Origin: Lanius collurio
Lineage: Eukaryota > Chordata > Aves > Passeriformes > Laniidae
NCBI GenBank assembly: GCA_020086605.1
Contig: JACBWW010000015.1
Location: forward strand, 25,921,877 to 25,985,876
Length of the DNA stretch: 64,000 nt
Direction of reading: 5' to 3'
Positions 1-14,322 of this stretch are shown here, piece after piece (the first letter of the stretch is position 1; each line of letters begins with the position of its first letter). A program made the translations under genes and the position numbers. Below the pieces are notes generated by a model, which was given only the letters and a program-made list of their open reading frames with translations, had not been told where the DNA came from and did no database searches.

Positions 1-1209
1 TTCAAGGCAAGCCACTGGATCTTCAGTTCAATGGATGCTGAGAGCAACCACCCCCTCCTCTTCTGTAACTGCTCATCCAGATGCCACTGAAGTAATGTAA
101 AAATCTCCTGACTCTCTTCTTGCTCCTAACACATTTAAGAAAGTTTAACACAATTTGGTGACTTGTTCTTCTTACTTTTCTTACTTCTTCCATTTTGAAG
201 TATTATTATATTAGACACCCTGAGAGGTCTTTACTGAGGGACAAGGTAAGCACAGGAAGATAAAATACCGGGTATTAAACCAAATACCAGCTGTTTCTGA
301 AAAGAACCTGGATGATTTATTTTTTATTTTCAATCAACTTTTAAAAGTTTTTTTTTGCAGCAGCTCTACTACTCAGACTATAGGGGTATTTTCCTCAAAT
401 CTACTCTCTTTAAGTGTCTACTTTCTACACCAGACAGCACCAAAGCAAAAAGAACTTAAGCTAACTTCTGGAGAGTGAGGGGATTGGCAAGATGAAGTTT
501 ATCGTGCTGTCTTCTAATGAGGAAGTAGAAAAAGAATTTGCTACAACTTATTCTCATTAGCCATCTCTTTTGAATATCAAAGACCAGGGGAATGGCATGT
601 TTCACTGCCAACCTATGGATTGCAATGACCTCAAAAATAACACTCCTCACACAATACATGAGTAAGTTAATTTTTTTTGGATGGAAGACTCTCATTTGAG
701 GCCTTGTTGTTGTCTCCAGTAATGAATTTCCTACTAAAAACTGAATTCTATTGTCTAAAAATTATCTTGATTCAGGACAGACAAATAGGAGACCTATTGA
801 TGCCTTTGGAAACAATAACTACCCTGAAATACCCTCTCCCATTACCCACCAGCTTTTTAATAAAGAAAGCTATTTCCATCTCTTGCTGGCATTCAGATTC
901 TTACCCAGGACCTCACAAGTAGCAGACTCCATCAAATGTCTTGCGTTCCCCTAATTACATGGAAATATTTCAATGTAGTGCAAATAGTGCATTGGACCCA
1001 CATCTGTACATCCCATCAGCTTCTAGTAGGTGCTGTCATATTTGTTGGCAACAGCTCCAAGTTTTCTACCAATACTCTTCCTCCAGAAGCCGTCAATCCC
1101 ACAAACAAATAGCTTGGTTTTGATGTTTTGCTGCAAGAATGTAAGTTAAGATATTTTGCTTTTTCTGACATCTACTTTAGAGGGTGAAGTGCTGGTGGTG
1201 TTCTTTTAG

Positions 1210-1281
1210 TTATTATATTATATTATATTATATTATAGCTATTATATTTATTTATTATATTATATTATTATATTATATTTT
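1210..1281. repeat. (TATTA)n microsatellite, imperfect
   Basis: About 70 bp of tandem tatta/tatat units with interruptions (gct at about 1238, tta slips after 1250). Seen directly; no function implied. Confidence 0.9.
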
Positions 1282-4200
1282 AGTTATTAAGTTATTCTGC
1301 TAGTCCTTTATTGCACACAACTTTGAGAGTTATTCCAAGATCACATATTTTCCATGAAGCATAGGACAAACTCGTAGTGGTAGATCAGAGGAGACAACAC
1401 CAAAAGAAAACAATCAACCCCACATTGACTAAACCTTCTTACCACTGCTGACAAGACTCGGCTAGCACACCAGGAGAAGGTTCATATACAGAGGTCATGA
1501 GTAACTGAATGGTGGTTTGTGGCATTTGATTAGGAAGAACATGCACAGGAAGACAATTAATCCAAGGTGGCATGTATCTCCCTGTTCAAGCATGTGGGAA
1601 AAACAGTTGTCAAGGAAAGACAGGTTGGGTGAAGAATGCTTTAAATTTTGTGTAATCAAAAAGTGGATGTTCATGCAGAGTGTGATTTAGCATCCCATAA
1701 GTATCCTCAGTGTTGTTCTTACATTTCTCTGCAGTTCAGCAGACCTTTCATTCCATCCTGGGCTGCACAACCTCTCAGTTACTGTCACATAAAACACATC
1801 CTCAGGACACATGCAGATATCCATACTCACAAAAGGAAGCATATAATAGTCTACATTCAGCCTGCATTTATCTCAAAAAACAGTGATGCCATTAGGGCTG
1901 ACACTATTTTTCCCTGAAATTGGAGCTAAGTCAGAATAATCACACAGCTGGTTACCAAGGTTTTAGTCACAGCACTTTTAAAGTCACCATAACTCAGTGA
2001 TGTTCAGTTGAGAACTCACAACCATCCTTTCAGGAAAGAAGTTGTAAAGGAGATGAAAATAATATTTGTAAGGAATAAGCCAACCTAACCAGCCAGAGAT
2101 CAAAGCTAACAGTGAATCAGCATTCATTACTTCAGGCCCCTGAAGCAGGTTTCTCTCCACTCTGCTTACAGCATGTCAAAATCCCTACCACTTTCTATGC
2201 AAGCTGGAGCCATTTTGTCTTTCATCAACTTGATTAATAATCCGTAGAGGAATCAAAATGAACCAGATTTTATTTAGTGTGGAGGGAATTTCAAAGATTA
2301 TTAAGATATAGGAAAATTTAATTCTACCTCCTAACAATGGTTACTTAGAGTATCATAAAAACCTTTAAAACAAGGAAGTTTTGATAGTGTACGAGAAACA
2401 ATGACAACTGAAAGAATTAATAAAACTTCAACTTGTGAAAATTTTATTTTCACAGCTGAAGTAGAAGACCAGCAGCATTTTCACATGAATGTTACAGCTA
2501 TGGACACTCCCTTCTTCTATTATGTGAACAATAAATCTGTCTGTTAAAAAAGCCCTAAAAAAGGCTACTGGCTCCTATTACTAAAGCACACAGCTGGTGT
2601 TCAACAGGTTGGCTTCCAAAAATTAATACAGTATATTGAGTTCAGAATTAAATCTGAGCATAATTCACTCATACACTCCTAAACAGACATTTCAGTCTAG
2701 AAATTAATGTCACTAATTGAGCTTGCTCTTCAACAGTTTATTGCTTCTTAGACTGTGATCACTGAAATGACAATTCCTTTGAGGAGAAAGATACTCCAGC
2801 CACAAAAGCCAACTTCAGAGATTTATACATAATACACACACAGACTCTTTAGCTTTAATTGCCTTTTAAATGGCTCATCATCACAGATGTGCAGTGGTTT
2901 AACAGGTAATATGCAGCACATTGCAAAGTATGGGAAGATGTTCGCTTGCCATCCCCAAATGGGATTAAGAACTTCCTCTTTCTTTTTTTAAAAGATGAAG
3001 ACTATATGGTCACATGTGACTAGGTGAAAAAGCAGTCAATAAGTACTCTTCTGCAAAGTGTGAGAGTTACAATATTGATCTCCACTGCCTCTGCTTCTAC
3101 AGAAATTAAACATTACTAAGTATAATATGATAAGCAAAATATAACGAGACATGAGGTTGATTGCAGACCTCAGACTCTGGAGGAAGACAGGTCATCTTAA
3201 ATTTTATTTTGTAGAATTACAGACACAGAAGAGCACAAGGAAAGCCAAAGCTGGCACAAATATGTCATTCTACCTTTGGCAGAGGCATGGAAGGTATAAA
3301 AGAGTGGAAGGAGCACTAATTGTCTAAAGTGAAGGAAAACTGAGGACAAAGGGAGGAGATAAAAAAAAGGATGACAAACGAACAAGATGGAATAGGAGAC
3401 AGATGACAAACCATGAAGCAGATGCATGTGCAGAACTCACTGATTCCAATTCTTGCATCTAGTTTCCTTCTCCCCAATGCAGCAGCACAAGAATCAAGCA
3501 CAGGACATACTTTAGCCGAAATTCTTAAAAACAAACCAAATAAAAATGCTGTCAAATACCAGCGATCTGTAACCCTGTTGGCTGATGCTTCACTGTTTTC
3601 TTTTCCTCAATATTTTAATTATTTTCTAATTCCTCCTGGGAAACTTGTGTCCTAGTTTTCTGAGGAAACACAGGGCTTCGTAATTACATAAAACCCTGAC
3701 TACTTTACAGTTAAAGGAACAAAACTCACGAAAGAACTTGTGAAGTTTAAAATGTTAAACAGGTATAAACTAACAGCATAAAGATTTAAAGGAAGCATTT
3801 AGTATGCAGATTATTAATAAAAATGAACATAAAATAGAAGGTAAAATCCTTTACATCAATTTAGGTCCACTAGAAATTCTGTTGATTTAGAAGGATGACT
3901 TACCATTCATATTGAGAGACAGCACTCTCCACATATAGTATTGTGTATTTTCATTTAAGTTACATCATGCTTTATATATTCTCCTCTATGAGCAGGGTTT
4001 TTATAAGGAAAACCAAAATGACGCAAAGCTGTGCAATCTGCTCTAAAACACAGGCACCTGATATTCATGATACAGAGTTTCTTTTCAAGTGGCCAGAGCA
4101 AGGTTGAAGTAACATACTAACACATGGCAGCCTGTTCCCTTGCTGAACAAATGCCTTAATCTGGCCTCCCTTTTCCTCTCAGCCTCACCAAGGGCGAGTA

Positions 4201-4600
4201 GAGGGAGGACCGCAAGAGGTATAACCCTGTTTCACTCCCACATTTATTTTATTTTGTGGGCATTCTTCGGTTACCATTCACTTCAGTATTGCTCCACATT
4301 TCGTTCTATTACCCAGCACCTGTAGGGTTAGTATGGAAAAGAAGGACCTTTAATTTTGATAGCGCTTTTAATTGGCACACTTTAAGTTGGTAGGACTTTA
4401 GTTTTTTAATAAGCATTTATAAAAATTAGAAACCCAGATAGTCACAAAGCTGGTTCCAAAAATTAGTCTATTTCCTGAGCAAGACAGACCTGATTCTGCA
4501 GAGATCAGACACAGCTCTTTAGAAATATGAGAGACCTTTTTCTGAGGTGTCATACACTTTGCAAGAAAGAACTACTCATTACTCTATTTTTTTAAAAAAG

Positions 4601-4668
4601 TTGTTTGTTTGTTTGAGTGTTTTGTTTGGGTTTTTTGTTTGGTTTGGTATGTTTTGTGGGTTTTTTTG
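4601..4668. repeat. T/G-rich (TTTG)n-type simple repeat
   Basis: Imperfect gttt units plus T and G runs over about 68 bp. The complementary strand would read as (CAAA)n. Confidence 0.8.
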
Positions 4669-7600
4669 ACATTGCAACATAGACATTCACTTACTGGCAC
4701 TGTAAAGAGGACACCTCAGAAGAGACAGGACAGAGAATGTCCCAGCTGTACTTGCAAGGGGTAAATCAGAGTGAGCCCTGTTAGATGGTGATCCAACTTA
4801 GTTAAATTAAACCATAAATCAGAACCATTATCTAATAAAAATTTTTCAGAGAGGCTGCAGCTGAGGTCTCAGTGAAACCATTCTCAATATTAGATAAGAG
4901 ACACCCGTGTTGATAGGTATAACAGGAGTTTCCAGCTGAGCCAGGGTGATAATTCTGCCACCTCTCATAGCCACTGGGACACCACAGAGACTATCAGGTG
5001 CATTCATGGTCCTCTCCTGCTTACCCAAACCAGTTCTGGTGTGGTCAGAAGCTCAGGCAGGGACATATATCTCTTGCTCAGCTTCCCCTGGTGACGAGGT
5101 GCCACTTCACTCATTCTGACCCAGTCCTCCTCATCAGCTCCTAAACTCTTCCTACTCCTGGGTAAGAAACACCATCTTATGATTGGGGAAACATATGAAA
5201 ATGGACAAGACTAAAGTCCAGATCTCTCTGACTGTTGGATAGATTAAACCTGTCACATCACAAGCAAATGGCTTGTTACTTGAAATGGCCAGTTCCTGAC
5301 AATGAAATCTGTCTTTGCTCTGGTTATGGATGAAATCCTCTCCCCTGTCAAGCCTTGAGCTTTGGGTTTCCATGACAGGATGGCGAATAATAGGTCATTA
5401 TTCTTCCTATAGCATCAAAGATGTGGGTGTGTGGAGAGATGAGAATGCAGATTTGAGTGGGGTTTTGTTTATTTTTTGTTTGTTTATGTACTAATTGGAA
5501 TTTACTGTTCAATATATTGGTCATTAAAGAAAAAAAAGTTGTCCTTTTTATCTGAAATTACACTATTCCATCCAGTCTCTCCCCTTGATCCAGGAGAGTC
5601 CACAAGAGGCCAGTAGAAGAACAAGAAATTGTGACAAGTGAAGAATATTTTCAGTCTTGTGTGATGAAACACCAGACTTTAAGGTCCATTCTAGAGAAAC
5701 AATCATAAAACCCACAAACTTATTATAAATCTAGGGACTTTTACTGCAAAGAATGCCAGTATTGAGTTTGTAACTTGTGCCTTTATGCTCTGGTACAGTT
5801 ATGTGTTAACAAAGAGGCGAGGAGCTTGAACTTTGAATCTTACAGAATAAGAACACAAAATTCAGATTATATCACTGACCATTGACCCAAAGGCTAGGAT
5901 TGCCAGTCCATATGAACAAAATCCTTTTCCTCTTCTCCCTCAACCCCCTGAATTCCTTAGTCCTTTTCAATGGCATCTCTGAAAAGCAAGCAGCTTTTAA
6001 GCCTGCATGTACACAACAAACTCTAGTGATCAAAGAGATAACTACAGATAATACAGGCAACAGGAACTTTTCTTAGTATCCAGAGTGCAAGATCTCTTTC
6101 TCAGAGTGAAAAATATCAGGATTACAACACTTGTGACAAAAATCCTGAGCACTTTTTGCATCTAGGAAGTATAAAAAGTGCTGACAGCACCCACAATAAA
6201 AGTCTTGTAATCACGGCAATTAAAAAAAAAGTATATAGAAAAAGTATTTATTCCATAAAAAACCCTGTGGACCTAGCTATTCATGAACAAACGAGAGTCT
6301 GAAAACTCTCTGTCCTCATCGAGAAATTTTTTTCCAGCGGGTCAAGAGACAGAAGAGGCAGAAAAGCTGTAGGTCAGCGAGCACTTTATTACTTCTTAGG
6401 AAGTAGAATAACATGAGCATATTTCTAAAAAAAATCCTTGCTGGGTGCAGAGATTGATCAGAAATCACTTCATTCAACTGCTTAGCTCCCTTTCCAGAGA
6501 GCATGGCCCCAAGCACCCCATCAAAGACGGTACAAAATATATGTGACAGGACTGGTAATAAGAGCTTGATTGTCAATTTAATAGAGAGATTTTATTCACT
6601 ATAACACAGCTTTTGTACAAATTGCTTCTAGTCTCTCTGCATATGTAGACTGTTAAAAAGAAAATACAGAGCACAGATTTTTTAAAGTGCTTTTATCTTC
6701 ATAGATAAGAAAGGGCCTTTTAAGTGAAAAGCATGCTCCTAAACAGATTTTTCATCCACTCTCCTGCTTTGCAAGAGTGCCCTCCAAATCAGTGGCATAA
6801 GCTTCCCATTCCTGAACTTCTGCTTTTAGATTTCCTTCATTTACTAAAAAGCAGGCTTCTTGGCATAATGAGAAGGAATTGCACTCTAGACAGAACTTGT
6901 TCTAATTCATCAGCTACAGAGGGAGTCTAAGACAGCTAAACTTCAGGTGGGGTTAATCTCAGCTAAAGGTGTAAGAGAGTCCCATCTCTGTCTCTGATTT
7001 AGCTTACACTCTGGCCAGACACTTTATCTGCTTTTAACAGTACTGCATGGGCTTACAAAGACCTGACCCCACTGTTATTATCAGTTTAACCAAAGCCTTT
7101 TACAGTCCTCTCAACCATAGTACATTCACAGAATTTCACTAAAACTACATTTTCATTCATTTATACAAAGGAAGCCAAGAGAGAGAAAAGTACTTATTAA
7201 AAAAACCCCAACAACAAGGAAGCAGAAATTTATAAGCAAATTGGCAAATTTATAAGCAGCGTCTCAATCCTATGACTTTATTTGCAACCCTTACATACTT
7301 GAAAAAGAGAAACTCATAAATTTCCCCAGAGCATACACATAATTCTAGAGCAAAGCACTCATTTCACAGAAGTATTAAAACAGACTCAAAATAAACCCTT
7401 CACACCCACAAGTAATTTTAAAATACAAATGTGCATGGGAATAGTTTGGGTATATGTTCAAAAAAGCATTTGGAAATCCCTGCAGATGCCTCTGGGCCCA
7501 GTAGACATTCTCACCTTATGCCCTCATGCAAAGGGCAGCACTTTTGCCAGAATTTCCCTCCTTGGGATAAAGGAACAGATCACAGTACCCTACTCACCAA

Positions 7601-10600
7601 CCCATAGCCACTTGGTGAAAGGAAAGCATAATCCTTCCTACCAAGGAGCAAGTAAAACCATGACAACCTCCTGCAGCCCCTGACCAAAGAGAGGGACGGA
7701 TGATCACGCAGAAGACAATGGGAGAACGTCTCCAGCCTCACTCCTTGAGGCTGGCTTTCCTGAGTGCACCAACACCCACTGCATCTGTGCCATCTGCAGA
7801 TGTGCAATTTTGTCTTAAATGGGTAAGCTCCAGGGAAATAAATCTTCCATCTGTTATTTTAGACACAGCTCATATCTAATGCAAACATCAGGGAATAAGA
7901 TCTGTCCCTACTCCCTCCCCATGGGTGCACAACAAACACTGTGCTCTTTAGACAGCTTCCCTTTCCCCTTACTGATGTCTCAAGGAAGTTCTTCGAAGTT
8001 TTGATAACTGCCTTTTGGTTGGACATTGAAGGACAGATTATTTGACTTCTTCCATTTCAGAAAATGGGTCTTTATTGGCCAAGCATTGCTCCACTTGTGA
8101 TGGCTTATGTGAAAGTATATTATTACAACTATAATGATTTCCTACTTCAGGGGTATAAATCAGATGAATTCCCATTGTACAGATTGCTTTTCTCAAACTC
8201 TTTTCATTCATGCTTGAATATCATTTGAAAACAAGGAAAAACCTCTGTGTGGCTTTTTAGGCAGAAAGTAAATATTAATGTATTGTGCTTTAACATGAAA
8301 GCTTGTCAAGGTGCTGCAATGGTAAAGTGACTTATAAAATGAAAAATCAATATGAATAAACTCCAGTGAATACACACCATGAGTTTATTTGGGGCAAGGG
8401 GCAATGAGAGACCACCTTTTTTCAGTCTCCTACAGCTACAGAATACAGTTCTTATAAGAAAATATTTCCATTACAGTCCATCTAATGCCACTGAAATCTG
8501 GCATCCCATCAACTCAGAGAATTAAACAAAGCCCTTATTTGCAAATTCACTTCTGCTGTGATTTCAATGCAGTTGGTACTAATGAAGAATGAACACTATG
8601 CTGACAAATTATATCATGGCATTTAGCACTCAAATGTAGGTGTTAATCCTCTGAAGGACAGACTAAAATTAGATGGCATATTTATATGCTTTTTCATTCA
8701 AAATCACCTTCAAGGTTGATGTATACACTGAAAAATGGAAGGCTCATCTACTAGAAGAATATTCAGATACAAAATATCCACAATAAAGAGGAAGTGCCTG
8801 GATCTGTGATTTAGCTTTGGATCTGCTTCTGGTTAGAAAGCCGTTGCTCTGAAATAGTAGGAAAATAACTGGCCTCCAATAAAAGCAAGCAGTCTTGGAT
8901 AATACATTTCAAAGAGCACAAGGACAGAAAATAATTATGCAAAAAAAGATAATCTCTCTTAAATCAACTGAACTAACAAAGAAGAAAAAAACCCACTTTT
9001 TAAATGGATTCAGAACAGTCTTAGAAATGCTTCATTAAAAAAGTTAATTTTATCTCCTTTTTCTGTCTCCGCAGGTTACCTTATCATATTGAAAAGCAAG
9101 CCCTGAAAATTCCCAGAATAGAAGATACACTCCATGCCAGCTCTTCATTTCAGTTTTTGTCAACATAATCTACAATCTGCATTGTGACTGAATATATAAT
9201 AATGTGGAAAAGTAACCTCAGGATTGTTAGCATGAAAGCTCAGCTGAAGCACTTATCTCTTTAACAGGAACACACCTAATGAAACTCTGTCAGAGTCTAA
9301 ACTATGTATATCTATATTCACTTTACTTCATAGTGGCTTAATCCTGTTTATGACAAAACCCAATTCTTTCATCATCCTAACCATTGCAGGTTCCTATTCT
9401 TTGTTTCAAGTCATGCAGCCTTTTGGTTTTCAAATATGTCAGCTCATTGGAACAAGAATGGTCCAATAAGCAGAGAGAAACAATGTCAGAGAAGAAGGGG
9501 GAAATAATCTTTGCCATAATCTTTGATCAATTCATAGAAAAATCTAAGCACATGATTTCCTCACCTGATCTGAGGAGTGTCTTTCACAACTCTCCAGGCA
9601 CATTGAGCAGATTGGAAATACAAACATGTTACAATAGTAAGAACAAAAAATCTTTAAGTAGAGTAAGAGAATGACCTCTCCTCATCTACCAGAAAAATTA
9701 CTCCTGGAAGTTAGAAGGGCTGACAGACACTCCAGAAACTGTTTTCAGAGTTCTCCAAGGAAAACACTGCATTTGCTTCTGTGTTCCTGGTAGAATAGAG
9801 GTTACTGGTATGTTTCACAGTTGGTCCAAGTAGCTGCAGAAAAATGTGGCTGTGGAGATAACGATGTGGATTTAGCATAGCAGAGACAGACGATCACCAG
9901 CTTCAACAATACATCTCCTGTACTCCATGTATCACCAACAAGCTCTAAACCCAGCTGAGGTATGTAGATGTTCTAAGATAAATAAACAACAGCCTATATA
10001 AGCAATATCAAAGGCAGCTGCAAATCCAAAACTGAATCCATAACCAAGGAAATTATTAATTTCTGCACTCTTTGCATTCTTCACTCTGACAGCCAGGAAT
10101 GTCCTTTCACTCACCTGCATTCAGGTTTGATTCCCTTGACAGCAAAGTTCCTCTACCAGGCAATTCAATCACATAGGATAAAGAGGAAGGGATCCCTAAA
10201 ACTTGATGGAAGGTAAGCAGGAGAATCCAAGGGGACTAAATATTGTCAGCACCACCATGTCATGACCCCTGGTTTCCACTACTGACTGAACTGCACAGGG
10301 ATAGCTACTAGAGTCCTCATGGAGGAGAGCTTTTTAGCAGAGTACAGACAGCTACCACAGTGAGTGATACACCCTCTGCCCCACCAAAGGCAAAGAAGTG
10401 ACAATATCCACAAACATTTTTTCCTCATTCTCTCTACTTAGAAATATTTAGAGGGGACAGAAATGTTCCAAACTTACCCATTCTGTGATTCTGTGAATAC
10501 TCTGGTAGTGCTGTTTTAAACTAATCTATCCTAATGAATTGGGGTAATTCTGAGAATACTTGCCACTGATGTTTGTTAGTTGGTTTCTAAGAATACTTTT

Positions 10601-13600
10601 TACGAAGACCAAAGCAATTTAAAGCTTAAGCCATTTTTTGCGGCCAGGTGTGCTTCCACCCATCATGAGATGGAGGCGTCCTTGTCTTTCCAGGGAGTAG
10701 ATAGTTTGAGATGATTAGTTTTATAGTAGCTGCACTTCCCTGACAAAGTACTGTTCTGAATGAATTAATGTAGTAATGAACAAATGAGTAATTTTCTGAC
10801 ACACTAAATTAAAACAAGGACCAGATTTATCAGCTGTGCAGTGGCACTCAGGGTGACATGCTCCTTTAAAAACAATTTCTGTTTCTTTTGAATGGGAAAT
10901 TACAAAACTGACATAAGCTACCAAGACCTGAGAATTTAATATCTATTTATTTGATATGCTATGTCTTACAACGACCTCATGGAATTACAACTAACTTCTT
11001 TATGTTGCTTTGAAAGTATTAAGAGGGAAATATTTTACTGAAAAGAACAAGGGAGTTGAATAAAGACAAATAAACATTTATTTTACCCTTTTACTCTGAT
11101 TTCAGAGCAGGTAATAAGTTCCATTTACTTACTGTGGGCTGAGGATACCAAAAGTTACCAGTAAATATGGTTTGGGACAAATTTTCTTTTCCACTATTTT
11201 ATCCATAAATTGTCACCATAATATTCAAAGGTTTTTGAATAACTTTGGAGTTTGAATTGCAAACAAGTTTTTGAAATTATTCAGGTGTTTTACCACTTCC
11301 ACATAGTCAGTTGATTAATCACTTCTGCTATGGGGTTTCATGTTAAATTCCTTAATTATGTGGCTTATGTGAGTAATGAGCATGACACATATGAAAATTT
11401 CACAAACCTGACTTCAAAAAATACTTTTGTTGGTGAACATTTAAACATAGCAGCAACAACCTTTGATATACACCAATATTGCACTTAAGTCAGTAAAATT
11501 TCACACCTGCATATTTACAGAACATGATCAACAAGAAAACTTTCATTATTGGTGTAATTAAGCATCTGTGGACAAATGCACCCACTATTAAAGGACATCC
11601 TTGCATGCTTCTCATTCACAAGGACTCTGCAGAAATGACAGAAAATTAAACGTCATAAATCTGTTTTCTCTTGAAGAGAAAATAATGGAAAGACAAGCAG
11701 TGTGCATCTATAAGAAAAAAGAATCAGATGAGTCACATTTTTCTGTTTTATAGATGAAGTTTCTTTGTTTCATAACAGTTTTTGTACAGAAATCTATGCA
11801 ACTATGTCCCAGGTCAGCTTCCCAAATTGATCATCTTCAAAGTGCTCAGTTCAGTTTAGAGTAAGATCCATATATAAATACAATTGCCCAACATACGTTG
11901 GAGCACTGATGTGATGATCAGAGACATTCTATAGAAAAGAGTTTAAATATGAAATATTTTATCTTAAGGTTAGAAGGTGTGATCAGGCTCTTTTCAGCTA
12001 AAATTTAAAGGGAAGGGTAGAATGGAGCAATCTGTTTATCTATCCAAATGATTACAAAGCTGAAAAGCTAATAAATGTTAGAATTTAAGGCACTGAAAAG
12101 TGCTGGAATTCTGCTATCCTGTAGCTTCATTTTTCTGAACATGCTTACTTTTAGACACATTTTTGTCTCATCCTTTTTATACAGGTTTTGGCTATCTATA
12201 ATAACCATAATTTCCCTTTACAAAGTCAAGATGAATGTCTCCAGAAAAGGACTTTTCAACCACTCACTCTGAAGAAAAGGAAGTGTGTTTTAGAGGTGAA
12301 ATATCCATGTTTCTCAGAATAGCATGTACAAGTACAAAAACATCTGTGAGGCCCAGTGAGGCCATTTCCATTTGGTTTTCTTTGGGTCTGTCAGTAACTT
12401 GAGTCCCCCTATAATGTCAAGCTCTGAAGAACGTACCACTATTAATGAGTTCTGTTACAATGCTAATGTTTTTCTACTTAGACAACCTAGTATCTTCAGA
12501 TGGTGTATAACCCAGTAGGTCAAAAAATCCCCTCAGTTTAAGGAGAAGATGGAGCATTTAACCCTTTGCTGCTGTCTCCTGGAAAGTAAAATTAAGCAAA
12601 TATAAAACTGCTGGAACTTCCTAAACCAGACCATGCAGGTGTGTCCTCACTGAACCTTTATCGTGGATAAGTGATGCAATTCATTTTGCTACTTTTACAG
12701 CCATTGATGACAATGCCATGTGTTGTCATACCATGAAGGCACATGTACAGCTGTCCTAGAAAATGTATTTTCCTCACCCATCCCCACTCTTAATATTGGG
12801 TGCTGTGGTCTTCTGTAGTATTACAATAGTGTTTGGAAGCACGGCTTGAAGCTTGGGCCTCATGGAGTTATAAAAAGCAAAATTTCCTTTGCAGTCCCAA
12901 TTGCTGGAAAGTAGAGGTACTTGGAAAAATGCAGTTTTGCTTCTGTTTGCAAACAAAAGAGAAGAAAATAAAAAATCCCAACAGAAACATTGAAATCCCA
13001 TGACAATAGTGTTTTGCTGAAAATAAGAAAATGTAATCCTCATCAAGAAATGGGTTTGTGATTCTTAAACGGACTAAAAATGCCTTTTAAAATTAATGAT
13101 AAAATTTCAATTGTAATTGAATCTCCCTCTCAGAAAATTGAGTGGCCTCCTCTAAAGCCCAGGGCAGGTCACCACCTGAATGAGAAACAAAGAATAAGTT
13201 CTCTGAGACCAGACTTACATGCTAGACTGTGCAACCCTCACTCACTCTGGTATTCTCCTGACTGAAACCTACCCAGGCAATGTCAATGGTACAATTTATT
13301 AATAAAAATGTCACTTCAGATTCTTGCAGATCCCTAATAAAAATGCTGTGAACACTGGAATTCCATTTTATTTTGCCTCCTGGATCAATCCATGTGTTCA
13401 TGATGCAACTTCCATGTTGCAGGTGACAAAATGATGGACAAATTGAAATTGTCTAATTGTTTCACATTGATTTTGTGGTACTGAGGAGGTAAATTACATA
13501 GATGAGCTTCCTACTATGACAGGAATAGCTGAGCTTGGCAAAAAAGTAACTCCTAACCACATGTACCACCTAGCGAAATGACTCTGTGATCTAATAGTGT

Positions 13601-14296
13601 TTTTCCCCCGCTGGACACAGGCACATGTATCTCTAAATGTATCTGATGTGGCTCTGACATTCCATTTCATCACACTGCTATGTTATGCCATGTAATACAC
13701 TGCAACAGAAGGATGTACTGGAATGACAAGCTGCCAGCTCTAATAAAAGTGCATAGAAACAGATGTGCTTTCAGCTGAAGAGGCAAACTCTTAGCTCATC
13801 CAGAGGTGTGCAAGCAGAAGACAGTGCTGCAAATAAATTGCAGACAAGCCTGCTTCAACCTCCCTCTTCTGAGCTGGTTTTCTTCCACTTCACCCCAAAT
13901 CAGTAACTTTGCTCACGGTTGTCACGCCACCATGTGGTCAGATTGCTGTTGGTTTCAATGTGTCCCTAGGTAAGGACAGCTTCACTCTCCTGTTGGTTCA
14001 GACAAGTTAAAACTTGCCCTAATTGAAAATGAGCCCACTTTTATCTTAGGTTGTATTAGTTCAGCAAAGACACTGAGGAAAGGCTGGCAGACAAGGGATG
14101 CAGTAGGGAGATGAATACACTAAATGAGGTAAAAAGAAGAACACAAGGCATGGGAAATAGTAAAGCAGTACAAGCATTGAAGTTTCAGAGAATAATAAAT
14201 TTAGATGGCAGAACAGACTGTAACTGGACTGAGATGGTCAAAACTTGAGTGTGTAAAAAAATTTGCTGTTTTTTTACCTTTCCATGTAGTCTCAAA

Positions 14297-14322
14297 ATAT
14301 ATATATATATATATATATATAT
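14297..14322. repeat. (AT)13 microsatellite
   Basis: Uninterrupted AT dinucleotide run of 26 bp. Likely length-polymorphic. Confidence 0.95.

Noticed and set aside
10477..10500. CR1-like tail (cattctgtgattctgtga)
   Set aside because: About 20 bp without any adjoining CR1 body; too short to call.
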